Part shown: positions 7,890-17,039 of the stretch, piece by piece
Numbering within the stretch: position 1 is the first letter of the stretch
Layout of the letters: the number at the start of each line of letters is the position of its first letter
From: Brevinematales bacterium
GTDB taxonomy: Bacteria; Spirochaetota; Brevinematia; Brevinematales; Thermospiraceae
DNA length: 64,000 nt
Direction of reading: 5' to 3'
Assembly (NCBI GenBank): GCA_013177995.1
Contig: JABLXN010000004.1
Location: forward strand, 1-64,000
Notes under the pieces: model-generated
Seen by the model: the letters and a program-made list of their open reading frames with translations, nothing else
What the model was told of the DNA's origin: nothing
Databases searched by the model: none
Made by a program: the position numbers and the translations under genes

Positions 7890-10625
7890 TTATTCGCTTA
7901 TCTCAATAGTTGCCCTTGGGGTAATACCTTCTTTGCCCTTCACATTTCTGAGATAAATAAAATAATCAATCGTATCTCCAATATTTGGTCTTCCCAAAAA
8001 CACTCTCATCGTTCCATCAAATCCAAGCTTGGCTCTGATACGTCGATAAGATGGAGCATTATTCAGACGATAGATAAAATAGACATTATTATAGTCTATA
8101 CCATCGACGGGATCAAAAACTTTGAAGGTAAGGTACATTCCAGACTGAGAAGTGGGCTTTGCCGGATAGAGAGTCAGTTCTGTGAGCTTAAATGGGTTAC
8201 CTAAAATCTTGGTGTCATAACGTTCCTTGTCTTCTGCGGGAACTTCTTCTCCAAGGGAGGTCATAGCAGGAATATTGAGTTTTTTCTTTTTGAGCACATT
8301 CAAAAGAATATCGTATACTTCCGCCGTTTGTTTCATGGCAATTTCCATTTGATTGCTGGCGTTTTTCATATTGGCTATATTCCCCGACCAGAGCCAGTCG
8401 GAATGAGTAGCCATCACAAGGTTTTCCCACGTCTCAAGGTAAAGATAATCAGGATAACTCGTATCCAGTTGAAGATCGGAAACCATTTTCTTTGCCGAGA
8501 CAATCTCTAAGACCTTTTTGCCATTGTTGCGAATGCTTTCCCATATATTCTGTTTCATGGGATGGTCAAACCAGATCTTATAACTAACTGTTTGAGTTTC
8601 AATATCATAGTACCAGCCACCGCTAATCTTTTCGCTCAAAAAACTCTGCGTAGGGATAGTTTCTTTGAAAATATCATCGCCGCTTTTGAAACGAATCCAT
8701 GGAATAGCTTTGAGTTTCGTGAAAAGTTTATCCATGAATTCACCATCACCAATAAATTCTCCGTTATTTACCACGCATACAACAGAGTTTCCATCTTTGT
8801 TCTGGGCAGCAACAGAAATCAGATACAGAATAAACTCATCAATAGCCTTGTCAGTCTTTTTCAGAAGAATATTTACCGCCTTGCTATCCCGAATGAGAAT
8901 ATTCATGGCGTATCCTTTACTCATAATACGAGACGGTTTGCGGTAGTCAATATCAGGCATACCTTTGTAACCTGTATCTACAGCAATGTCGGCAAGATAT
9001 CCCCATGTGAGCTTTTGTTGTACCACAGGTTCTATCACTCCATCGGCAAAGGCCATTTCCGGGAAAAACATCCCACTTGGCGTAGTCCCAAAAACTAACC
9101 GTTTAATATCCATATCCATCCTGATCTGCTCTCTTATTTCTTCAGAAGAAATAAAGGGGAAAAGGGGATTTCCATACCCTGTGGCCATAAGATTGAACGT
9201 CCCCTTTTTGATGAGATCCCCGTACATGGAAACAAAATGGGGAGAAACCAACATCCATTGATAGAGAAGCGCTCCACTGATAATCAGGTCGCTTCTCACC
9301 GTGGGGTGTTTCTGATAGAGTTTGACAATGTTGGAATAGACAGGAGAAAGAGGTTGAAGATTGGCCTTGATTTTCCCCACCGAATTATAAATAGGTTGAT
9401 TCAAAAACCAGGCAAAATTGACAGTGAGAGGCTTACTCATCGCTGGAATAGGGATCTCACCCATTTTGACAGTTCTTTCTGCTCGATAGACTTCGATCCC
9501 TGCAGCATCGGTGAGTCGAACAACTACCTGATAATAGCCGCCCTTGATTTTTGAGGAAGCAGGGGCAGAGGCAGAATAAGAGACAAACCGTTCAGGAACC
9601 ACTTCGGAAACCGTTTCCTGCTTCAGCGTATCAAGAAGCGTTTTATTGTTATCGTAAATTTCAATCGACAGCTGTCCCCCAGAAAAGGTTCCTGGAGTAA
9701 ATTTGTATATCTGGCCACTGACAGTTATTTTGCCGGCAGTATAGGAGGCTATCATCGATCCGGTAAAACCTGTCTCACTATTTCCACAGGCAATATTCTG
9801 CATAGGAGGCAGAAGAACGATACTCACATCATAATAGGCACTCTCCTTTGGTTGGAGCACCTTTTTCTTGAAAACAAGGTCATAGGTTGGCACAACGGGG
9901 TCATGGAATGTCCAGTAAGCATCAATCAAAAGAGGAGAAAAAAGCCACACCGCTGAAGATTTACCATCTTTTACCGTAAGACCTGCAAAGCCAGCGGTAG
10001 GAAACATATCAAGGCCATGTCCTGCACTTCCGGGATTGAAACCAATTTCCACCACGTCATTTTCGAGGGGAAGCCAGGTGCTTTTCGCATCCTTATTGGT
10101 TGGACCAAGAATGGGACGAGATTGATGCCAGTAGGTCACTTCGATAGGTTTTTTCTCTGTGTTTTTGATTTCCACAAGCGAATAGACCGCTGGAACCACA
10201 TCATCAACCGATATTCTTTTTGTGAGGACAAGCCCTTTTTTGGTGGGATTGGCCTTTCCTACCTCAACCGACATCTCTATATAGGCTTTGGATTCATCCT
10301 TCGTCAAACCAAACCCCTTGACTTCGTAGGGGGTTTTGGCAAGTCCTGGCCAGGAGAGATCCACAATGTCATAAAAAGCCCCCGCTGAGTCAGGACTATT
10401 AGGGTTGAATGTTTGAACAAGCTCTTCTCCTGTTTCTTTATTTACAATAGAAAGCGCTCTACCACCCAATTTGGGTTCAATGACCACCTTGATACGGGAA
10501 TTTTCGAGTACATAGAGCCCATCTTTTTGCCTGTAAGCAAGCAAGTTGCTATTTTTCGAGGCATAATTTTGTCCCCAGAGAGATGAGACAAGCAGAACAA
10601 AGAGAGCTACTACAATTCGTTTCAT
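7890..10625 (-). CDS. Secreted GH57-like (glycoside hydrolase/deacetylase fold) protein, probably non-canonical
   Basis: A 911-residue exported protein with a signal peptide ending in SSLWG-Q (residues 1-19). Residues about 25-270 look like an all-beta mutarotase-like sandwich (SRIKVVIEPKLGGRALSIVN). Residues about 400-715 resemble the GH57 barrel: ALLYQWMLVSPHF, GTFNLMATGYGNPLFPFI and GMFFPEMAF (Glu near 521) correspond in order to GH57 segments. The first GH57 motif, normally a His-Gln-Pro, reads FLNQPIY, so a conserved histidine is missing. The C-terminus is another beta domain. It lies 10 bases after the PEGA/barrel gene in the same operon, suggesting a shared envelope task. Activity, substrate and location (periplasm or surface) are not readable. 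ATG 10625 has AAGGAGGG upstream. Confidence 0.65.
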   Translation of the reverse strand: MKRIVVALFVLLVSSLWGQNYASKNSNLLAYRQKDGLYVLENSRIKVVIEPKLGGRALSIVNKETGEELVQTFNPNSPDSAGAFYDIVDLSWPGLAKTPYEVKGFGLTKDESKAYIEMSVEVGKANPTKKGLVLTKRISVDDVVPAVYSLVEIKNTEKKPIEVTYWHQSRPILGPTNKDAKSTWLPLENDVVEIGFNPGSAGHGLDMFPTAGFAGLTVKDGKSSAVWLFSPLLIDAYWTFHDPVVPTYDLVFKKKVLQPKESAYYDVSIVLLPPMQNIACGNSETGFTGSMIASYTAGKITVSGQIYKFTPGTFSGGQLSIEIYDNNKTLLDTLKQETVSEVVPERFVSYSASAPASSKIKGGYYQVVVRLTDAAGIEVYRAERTVKMGEIPIPAMSKPLTVNFAWFLNQPIYNSVGKIKANLQPLSPVYSNIVKLYQKHPTVRSDLIISGALLYQWMLVSPHFVSMYGDLIKKGTFNLMATGYGNPLFPFISSEEIREQIRMDMDIKRLVFGTTPSGMFFPEMAFADGVIEPVVQQKLTWGYLADIAVDTGYKGMPDIDYRKPSRIMSKGYAMNILIRDSKAVNILLKKTDKAIDEFILYLISVAAQNKDGNSVVCVVNNGEFIGDGEFMDKLFTKLKAIPWIRFKSGDDIFKETIPTQSFLSEKISGGWYYDIETQTVSYKIWFDHPMKQNIWESIRNNGKKVLEIVSAKKMVSDLQLDTSYPDYLYLETWENLVMATHSDWLWSGNIANMKNASNQMEIAMKQTAEVYDILLNVLKKKKLNIPAMTSLGEEVPAEDKERYDTKILGNPFKLTELTLYPAKPTSQSGMYLTFKVFDPVDGIDYNNVYFIYRLNNAPSYRRIRAKLGFDGTMRVFLGRPNIGDTIDYFIYLRNVKGKEGITPRATIEISE

Positions 10626-10635
10626 AAAACCCTCC

Positions 10636-13600
10636 TTATTCTTCTGTAAACCAGAAGGTTAAACCGGCACTGATACCTTGCTGACTGGTCTTGAAATAGT
10701 CCTGCCATCCAAAGGTATAAGCCAAACGTAGGCCAAACCAGCCAAATTTGAGATCCATTCCAATATCGGTCATATCATACTTCGCAATATCAAAGACAAT
10801 GAAATCAGACCACAAAACCTGAGTATCAGCAAAGAAACTCCACTGAGCAAGAATGGGAATACGAATACCTCCGCCAAAAGCTATGGCATAAGGGGCATAG
10901 GCATGAGGTGTGGCATTGTACATACCCCCTAACGAAAGCTGGAGAATGGGTAGGGGATGAATCCCCAGTTGTGCACGAACCATGTAGTTCATCTCACTTC
11001 CAAACTGGAAGCTCTGCGGTTCTATGCCACTGTAGAATGCTGAAAAACTCATTCCGCTCCAGTTTCTCACCATCTTGGGCCACCACACGTCACTCTTTTG
11101 CTTTTGTTTTTTCACATTTTCAATGCGTTTTTCCACGCGGTTTCGCTGTTCCTTTATAACCTGATACTCCTTAAACGGGGAAGCATCAATTTTCGCAAGA
11201 ACATTCTGGTAAATCTTGAGGGCCTCTGCATACTGACCATTTTCGGCTTTGCGATCGGCTTCATATATCATCGCACTTATACTGTCAATAAGTACTTTCG
11301 CATCACCGGCCAATTCTTTCTCTGCTTTTTTGTTGGCGGCTGTTTTTTGTTTCATCTCAATATCCACATAGGTATTTGACAATGTCTCATTTTCAAAAGC
11401 ATCAACCTCTTTGATGAGAGAAAGGGCCTTGTTATAATATTTCAATGCATCCTCATAATTTTCGTTTTGACTTGCCGTATCACCAGCGGCTACTACTCCC
11501 ATAATCTCACCCTCTATTTGTTTCCAGGCATAGAGAGCATAGCTTTTTCTGATAGTATTTCGAAGTTCAGGAAGAGGGGCATTTGTCAGTCGGCTATTAT
11601 CTATCTTTTCCACAAGTTGCTTGAATTGAATCACGGCATTAGAAATATCTCCTCTCTCTGCCAAAAGATTCCAATAGTTGTAATTTGTAGAAACATCAAG
11701 ATAAAGATCGGCTACTAGAATATTATCTCCCAATTCTTTTTTAGCAGAGAGGATTTCGTTCTCTAATGTCCGAAGTTTTGGAAAAGAAGCATATTCAGAC
11801 GTGCGAACGGTAGAAAGTGCGAGAGCAAAATTAGAACTTGCTGAGAAAAAGTCATTTTGTCCTGCAGCATCAAGGGCCTCTTGCAGGAAGAAAAGAGCAC
11901 TGTCCAGGACATCATCCTCTCCAACTCCAGGAAGGGAAGTGAATGTGAGAATGAGAGTCTCTTTGGAATTGACAGTAAGATTGGTCACAACGGTCCTAAA
12001 ACCCCGTTTGTTCAATTTCAATTCTACACTTCCCATTTCTACAGAAAAGACATTGGAACTACTATAGCCCACAAAATCCCCATTGACATAGGCTTCAAAG
12101 CCTTTCTCTGGAACAGTACTTACATATAACTTGGCTGGGGCGTCCTTGAGCTTTAGAGATAACATATTCTTCATATTAGGCTGAATATATATGTTAGTAG
12201 TCAAAGTTTTATAACCTTCTTTTTCAATTCTGATAGTGGTATTACGAGCAGGAAGAGTAGTAATATCAAGTCCTCCCATTCCTGTTTTTCCACGGGCAAT
12301 ACCATTGACCGAAACAAAGGCATCCTCCGGTTGGGTCACTACAGTTAGATCTCCAAAAAGAGGAGAAAGCGATGCCAACACAACATTGAAACGGTAGGCG
12401 GACCATTCGACATTGGTCATCACATTCATATAACCCATATTGGTACCCAAAAACTCAAGAGAAAGCCGAGGGGTCTCTAAAGACCAGAGTGGAGCAGGGG
12501 TCTTGAGGCGTCGTTTTCCGTCCACCAAGACAGTGAGTCCCTTTTCCGGGGTAGCAATAACCATACCCGCTACGGGACGGGGTTGAAGATCAACGGTAAT
12601 AGTCTTCTGCTCTTCTTTGAAGGTAATGTTCGTCCTGAATGGAAGATAGCCATCTTTGATGACGGTAACCAGATTGAGCCCCGGCGTTATCTGGGTTTCA
12701 AAGCTTCCATTCTGAATGGTTCCTACTTTTCGTCTATTCACAATCACTGATGCCCCTTCCTGAGAACACTTGACCACAAATGAGGTTCCTTTTCGGCTCA
12801 GAGAAACGGTCTGCATATTCAATACATTGGGTTCAAGGGTAAAGGTATGCTGTTTCATTTTGTAGTTCTCTGTTTCCTCAAAAATCACGGTTTTAGCCCC
12901 AGCTGGAACATTGGTCATAAAGAAAGGAGTTTTTCCCTGAATTCCGTCTTCTAATATCAAAAAGATTGCTCCCGGATAATCAGCATTGAGAAACAGATGA
13001 CCTTTTGGTCGCTCCTCAGCGGCACCTACTATTTTCTTTGTGGCTACCAATCGAATCACATACGTCGAAGGATTGAAGCCAACAGAAACATTGGTAAAAA
13101 AGGGATCATACCCATCGGCCATCACAAGGAGCGGATAATTGCCAAGTGGAAGCTCATTTTGACCAGGTCTAAAGATAACCGAAGGCAAAGAAATGAACTG
13201 AAGATTTTTTGCTGTGGTAGGTACAAGAGAAATCGTCACTTTTCCCTTAACCTCTGGTTGGTAATAATACCTATCCCACTGATTAAACAGGGCTATGATA
13301 TTTTCCTTGAGAAGGGTATTCAAAGCGGGAGTGTTGGTGAGGAGAGAAGAGGCAACCGTTACCTTCTGGACCACGGGTTTTGGTGAAGCAGGGGACTGAT
13401 ACCAGGAAAAAGTGATAGTATAGGTGGTACCACTCACAGAAAAAGCTATATCAAGAGCCTGTTGAAAACGAATATAGTTTGAAAGAGTTTTGAAAAAGGT
13501 CCCCGAAAAAGGAGCAACCTTGATAGGCTGAATCTTTGCAGGAGGAACCACCTTTCCTTTGACGATTACTAGGTTAGTATTGGTACGATTGATCTCCATA

Positions 13601-13818
13601 ATAATGGAGTTCGCCCATTCCACTGCTGTTGACACAGGAAGATAGGCATTATTGAGAATCTCATTCACATCGTGAAGATTGTAGGTAACTTGATTCACAA
13701 GAAGTTGATAAGAACCGTCATCCATCCCCCTGGGTTTTGCTCCCATGGACACAAGCGTAATTGTTTCTCCCCACAGAAAAAGGGGAAAAAACAGAAGCAT
13801 CACAACGTATTTTTTCAT
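10636..13818 (-). CDS. Large PEGA-domain / TPR / beta-barrel envelope protein
   Basis: A 1060-residue exported protein; the signal peptide ends in LFLWG-E. After an N-terminal domain (about 20-260), four to five PEGA-type beta modules follow (about 265-625), each with a pattern like P-x-A-x-V-x-[VI]-[ND]-G-x-x-x-G and a final GYK/GYL/GFR turn. A helical, TPR-like region (about 640-905) contains two repeats of the type YxxALKxYxxAL. The last about 145 residues alternate hydrophobic strands and fit an outer-membrane barrel. Such architectures are common in spirochaetes; none has a precise known role. ATG 13818 is preceded by GAGGAG. It heads a two-gene operon with the GH57-like protein and has a consensus promoter at 13861-13888. 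Confidence 0.75.
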   Translation of the reverse strand: MKKYVVMLLFFPLFLWGETITLVSMGAKPRGMDDGSYQLLVNQVTYNLHDVNEILNNAYLPVSTAVEWANSIIMEINRTNTNLVIVKGKVVPPAKIQPIKVAPFSGTFFKTLSNYIRFQQALDIAFSVSGTTYTITFSWYQSPASPKPVVQKVTVASSLLTNTPALNTLLKENIIALFNQWDRYYYQPEVKGKVTISLVPTTAKNLQFISLPSVIFRPGQNELPLGNYPLLVMADGYDPFFTNVSVGFNPSTYVIRLVATKKIVGAAEERPKGHLFLNADYPGAIFLILEDGIQGKTPFFMTNVPAGAKTVIFEETENYKMKQHTFTLEPNVLNMQTVSLSRKGTSFVVKCSQEGASVIVNRRKVGTIQNGSFETQITPGLNLVTVIKDGYLPFRTNITFKEEQKTITVDLQPRPVAGMVIATPEKGLTVLVDGKRRLKTPAPLWSLETPRLSLEFLGTNMGYMNVMTNVEWSAYRFNVVLASLSPLFGDLTVVTQPEDAFVSVNGIARGKTGMGGLDITTLPARNTTIRIEKEGYKTLTTNIYIQPNMKNMLSLKLKDAPAKLYVSTVPEKGFEAYVNGDFVGYSSSNVFSVEMGSVELKLNKRGFRTVVTNLTVNSKETLILTFTSLPGVGEDDVLDSALFFLQEALDAAGQNDFFSASSNFALALSTVRTSEYASFPKLRTLENEILSAKKELGDNILVADLYLDVSTNYNYWNLLAERGDISNAVIQFKQLVEKIDNSRLTNAPLPELRNTIRKSYALYAWKQIEGEIMGVVAAGDTASQNENYEDALKYYNKALSLIKEVDAFENETLSNTYVDIEMKQKTAANKKAEKELAGDAKVLIDSISAMIYEADRKAENGQYAEALKIYQNVLAKIDASPFKEYQVIKEQRNRVEKRIENVKKQKQKSDVWWPKMVRNWSGMSFSAFYSGIEPQSFQFGSEMNYMVRAQLGIHPLPILQLSLGGMYNATPHAYAPYAIAFGGGIRIPILAQWSFFADTQVLWSDFIVFDIAKYDMTDIGMDLKFGWFGLRLAYTFGWQDYFKTSQQGISAGLTFWFTEE

Positions 13819-13860
13819 ATTCTATCGCTCCTCTTTAAAGATTTTCTCTATTATGCTCTT

Positions 13861-13888
13861 ATTATACCATAACTTCTGAATTTGTCAA
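13861..13888 (-). promoter_or_regulatory. Consensus sigma70 promoter of the PEGA-protein operon
   Basis: Perfect TTGACA (13888-13883) and TATAAT (13866-13861) separated by 16 bases. The predicted start gives a leader of about 35 bases containing the GAGGAG ribosome site. Confidence 0.85.
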
Positions 13889-13923
13889 TACCAAAAGAAT
13901 TTATTTTCAAAAAATTACCTTTC

Positions 13924-14122
13924 GAGACCCCTGCACCGGTGCTTTCTTGCCCTTTTTAGGTCAGGGGCTGCGACCCTCTTCCCCGCTTTTTCTGTTTACA
14001 GGGGCTCACTTGTCTTTTCTGTTCAAAAAAATAGAATTATTGATTACGAAAAGAAATATTTTTATACTATTTTTTATTTTTTATTACTTTTTGAGACCTT
14101 TGCACATTCGTGCAAAGGTCTC
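13924..14122 (+). repeat. Dispersed ~200-base element, copy 2
   Basis: A full copy of 199 bases. It begins GAGACCCCTGCACC and ends with a 30-base hairpin (GAGACCTTTGCAC, loop, complement) at 14093-14122, two bases before the stop codon of hflX. A TATACT at 14063-14068, with TTGATT 18 bases upstream, points toward the hairpin. The element fills most of the 306-base gap between the PEGA gene and hflX. A frame open across it (13947-14204) is not conserved in copy 3. Confidence 0.85.
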
Positions 14123-14124
14123 AT

Positions 14125-15219
14125 CTAAGGATTTTTTCCCTTCTCCTCTACAAAAAAGCGATAGATGGCCTCTCGCAAAAGCGAGAGGTTTTCTTTTGTC
14201 TTAGCCGAGAGAAAATAGGCTTTTGGGAAGTTTCTTCTGAGTTCTAAGTACACTTCTGTTTCCAACATATCAATCTTGTTGAAACAGAGGATTTGAGGGA
14301 CCGTTTCTGCCTGAATCTCGGAGAGGGTTTTTTGAACAATCTCTATTTGCTGAAGATAGGCCGGATGGACACTATTCACCACATGAATGACCAAATCAGT
14401 ATCTATGGTTTCTAACAGCGTAGATCGAAAGCTTTCTACTAAGGTATGAGGTAAATCCTGAATAAATCCCACGGTATCGGTGATGACAACCTGAATATCT
14501 CCCTTTTCTCCTGTTAGCCACAACCTTCGCGAAGTGGTATCCAGTGTGGCAAAGAGCTGGTCCTCCACATAGACCTGGGAATGCGTGAGCGCATTCAAAA
14601 GAGAGGATTTTCCTGCGTTGGTATATCCGACCAAGGCAACACTATGCTGCATCTTTCGTCGTTTCTTTCTTCTTTCCTGCATGCCCTTTTCAAGGGCTTC
14701 CAGTCGCTGAGAGAGCTGATAGATCCGTTTTCTGACAAGCCTTCTGTCCATCTCAAGTTTCTGTTCACCGGGACCACGCATCCCGATTCCACCACGGATT
14801 CGTGACATCTCCACCCCTTTCCCCACAAGACGAGGAAGAAGATAGTTGAGCTGGGCAAGTTCCACCTGCATTTTCGCAATCTTGGTCCTGGCATGGAGAG
14901 CAAAAATCCTGAGGATCAATTCGGTTCGGGTGATCACCTCGCAAAGGGTTTTTTCCTCAATAGCCCGTATCTGAGAAGCACTGATTTCCTGCTGGATGAT
15001 GATACCGTCAAGATGTGGGGTGTCATAGAAATGCACCAGTTCTTCGAGCTTTCCCTTTCCGATATAGGTTTTTGGATCAATAGCACGAATGGGCACAATA
15101 AGCCGATCCACAATCTCATAGCCTGCGGTTTTTGTGAGATCCTCCAGTTCTTCCATAGCCACCTGATGAAGAAGGGGATTCTCCTTCCCTTCGATGATAC
15201 TAACAAGGAGTACCTTCAT
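14125..15219 (-). CDS. hflX: Ribosome-associated GTPase HflX
   Basis: HflX binds the 50S subunit and, in known cases, splits or rescues stalled ribosomes under stress. The 364 residues show the N-terminal HflX nucleotide-binding domain (YIGKGKLEEL), the glycine-rich linker RGGIGMRGPGEQKLEMDRR near 145-165, and a GTPase domain with G1 GYTNAGKSSLL, G3 DTVGF and G4 NKID. Length is normal for the family. The start codon overlaps the stop of the preceding gene (ATGA at 15219-15222), so it is the last cistron of the nfeD-to-hflX operon. The stop codon lies almost inside the hairpin of repeat copy 2, which could define the 3' end of the mRNA. Confidence 0.95.
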   Translation of the reverse strand: MKVLLVSIIEGKENPLLHQVAMEELEDLTKTAGYEIVDRLIVPIRAIDPKTYIGKGKLEELVHFYDTPHLDGIIIQQEISASQIRAIEEKTLCEVITRTELILRIFALHARTKIAKMQVELAQLNYLLPRLVGKGVEMSRIRGGIGMRGPGEQKLEMDRRLVRKRIYQLSQRLEALEKGMQERRKKRRKMQHSVALVGYTNAGKSSLLNALTHSQVYVEDQLFATLDTTSRRLWLTGEKGDIQVVITDTVGFIQDLPHTLVESFRSTLLETIDTDLVIHVVNSVHPAYLQQIEIVQKTLSEIQAETVPQILCFNKIDMLETEVYLELRRNFPKAYFLSAKTKENLSLLREAIYRFFVEEKGKNP

Positions 15220-17027
15220 CAGGACGGCATCTCCCGAAGCATTTGGATAACAGTTTCAAACGACTGGAGAAAGTCAAAGGATTTTTTTAGCTGGTCTTTG
15301 TAAAGGGAATGTTTGGAACCACCAACACTATGAGCATTGCGAAGATACTTGGGTACCGGTGCTGTGGCATCTGCCCACAGTTTACCAATAATATCCTTGA
15401 GAGAGACATAATGGGTATAAAATTCCCGGAAAAAATCTGAAGCAAGCCCATTCATAAACACAATATGCTTTTCCAAAGACCTTTTATTTTCTGTTCCTTC
15501 CCGTTTCTTGAGAAAGAGGAGAAACTTACTTCCTGTATCTCCCGTTGGTTCAAAGGAACTCACTAGTTCCTGAAGTTTCGTCTGGTATTTATCCACCGCA
15601 TAAAAGGCATCAGAAATACTTCGCCGAAAATACTCGTCTGAGAATACCCCATTCATCATGACTAGATTCAACACGGGATGGAACCACTGTTGATAATAGT
15701 TTTTGAAAAAATGCACCAAAATAGCAAGCGCATAACTATGGGTAAAGGGGGTAAATCCCATCTGTTCCAGTTCTCTTGCCCTATCCACGGTATATACTCC
15801 GACAGGAGAGAGATTGGGAAAATACGCACGAATATTTTTCTCCACCATTTCAAAGCGCACCTGCTTCATGGCTTTTTCAATCATGGCTTTGAGTCTTTTT
15901 CCCACAATTTCGGTATACTTCTGACTGAGATCAAAACGGATATGAACAAACGACGGCACATAGGAAGGATTCTTTTTCACTACCCTGATAAGAAGCGTGA
16001 GATACTGTCGATAAAGAAACTCCTGAAGGGATGCCTTCACAGCGTCTACCTGGGCTGAAAAAGTCATTTTCATCTGATTTATAGTATCATTATCACCTGA
16101 TTCTTCCTTGTTCAGCATTTCCTGATATACAGCAAACAAAGCCTCAAACGGTCTTCGAAAGTCCTGTTGAAGATCAATCTGCATCAGAGCCTCTTCTAAC
16201 GTCATAAAGTACGAAAGAAGGGCTTCAGCAGGGATATCAGTAAAATGAGCCTCAGAGCCTACCGTGTACGCAGGGTCAAAACGTTTGAGAAGCCAATCAA
16301 ACTCATAGAACACAAGGTTTTTCATATACATAAGGAGAGTATAGGCCTGATTAGCGGCCTCTTTTTTCTCCTTGGGAAGAGAGGACAAAAACTCCTCCGC
16401 CTCCTGTCTGAGAGCAGCCACTGTCTGAGAAGAAAGGTTATTTCTGATCTTTGAGAGGATACTCTCATACCCAAAGAGACTAAAAACCCTCTCCCTGTCA
16501 ACATCCATGAGATACTCATAGAGTCTTTCGATACCTGTTTTGCCCTGTTCTCCACTATCCCAGGAAGGGGTCTCCATCATTTCAAACATGGGCTTGAAGA
16601 ACAAAAGTTTGAGTTGAAGGTCATGTACCTTGTAGGCAAAAAATCTGGTAACGGTTCTATTCTTTTTGTTGTAAATCGCAGGACGAATAAGGGAGAGGTC
16701 TTTGTACACCTGCTTGAGAGCCTTGTACTGAAGATAACTCTCCTGCATCTGAATACCCAAAAGAGCAAGGAAAAAAAGTACAATCCTGTCCCACAGAGAA
16801 AGGGAAGGAAGGAGAGCCGCGGCTTCCGTCCCCTCTTCCCCTATCCTCGTTTGCTCAAGAGGAGCCTTTGTCTCAACTGAAGGAGCCCGTGATTGAACTT
16901 TGGTGAGTTCTTCTTTGAGACGGGCCTTCTCCTGTTCATCAAGTTCCAGTGCTTTGGCATCAAAAACCCCATTCTGCAGAATACCCTTTTCTTTTGCTCG
17001 CTGGATAGCCTCTCTGTCATACGGCAT
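15219..17027 (-). CDS. Uncharacterised 602-residue protein, possibly DUF5312-like
   Basis: I do not recognise a function. A charged N-terminus (residues 1-75) is followed by one hydrophobic stretch (SLWDRIVLFFLALLGI, about 77-92). The rest is long and helical with many aromatic and basic residues, including KLLFFKPMFEMM near 145. From memory this resembles the spirochaete family DUF5312, but I could not test that. There is no signal peptide; it is probably cytoplasmic or membrane-associated. It ends in an ATGA overlap with hflX and begins 12 bases after the PSP1-domain gene, so it belongs to the same operon. The ribosome site before ATG 17027 is weak. Confidence 0.6.
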   Translation of the reverse strand: MPYDREAIQRAKEKGILQNGVFDAKALELDEQEKARLKEELTKVQSRAPSVETKAPLEQTRIGEEGTEAAALLPSLSLWDRIVLFFLALLGIQMQESYLQYKALKQVYKDLSLIRPAIYNKKNRTVTRFFAYKVHDLQLKLLFFKPMFEMMETPSWDSGEQGKTGIERLYEYLMDVDRERVFSLFGYESILSKIRNNLSSQTVAALRQEAEEFLSSLPKEKKEAANQAYTLLMYMKNLVFYEFDWLLKRFDPAYTVGSEAHFTDIPAEALLSYFMTLEEALMQIDLQQDFRRPFEALFAVYQEMLNKEESGDNDTINQMKMTFSAQVDAVKASLQEFLYRQYLTLLIRVVKKNPSYVPSFVHIRFDLSQKYTEIVGKRLKAMIEKAMKQVRFEMVEKNIRAYFPNLSPVGVYTVDRARELEQMGFTPFTHSYALAILVHFFKNYYQQWFHPVLNLVMMNGVFSDEYFRRSISDAFYAVDKYQTKLQELVSSFEPTGDTGSKFLLFLKKREGTENKRSLEKHIVFMNGLASDFFREFYTHYVSLKDIIGKLWADATAPVPKYLRNAHSVGGSKHSLYKDQLKKSFDFLQSFETVIQMLREMPS

Positions 17028-17039
17028 GCGTTTTTCTCA

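Noticed and set aside
13947-14204. Similar hydrophobic peptides encoded in element copies 2 (plus) and 4 (minus, 42422-42649)
   Set aside because: The same frame meets a TGA stop in copy 3 within the inner hairpin and no copy has a ribosome site, so the likeness reflects DNA repeat conservation, not a gene.
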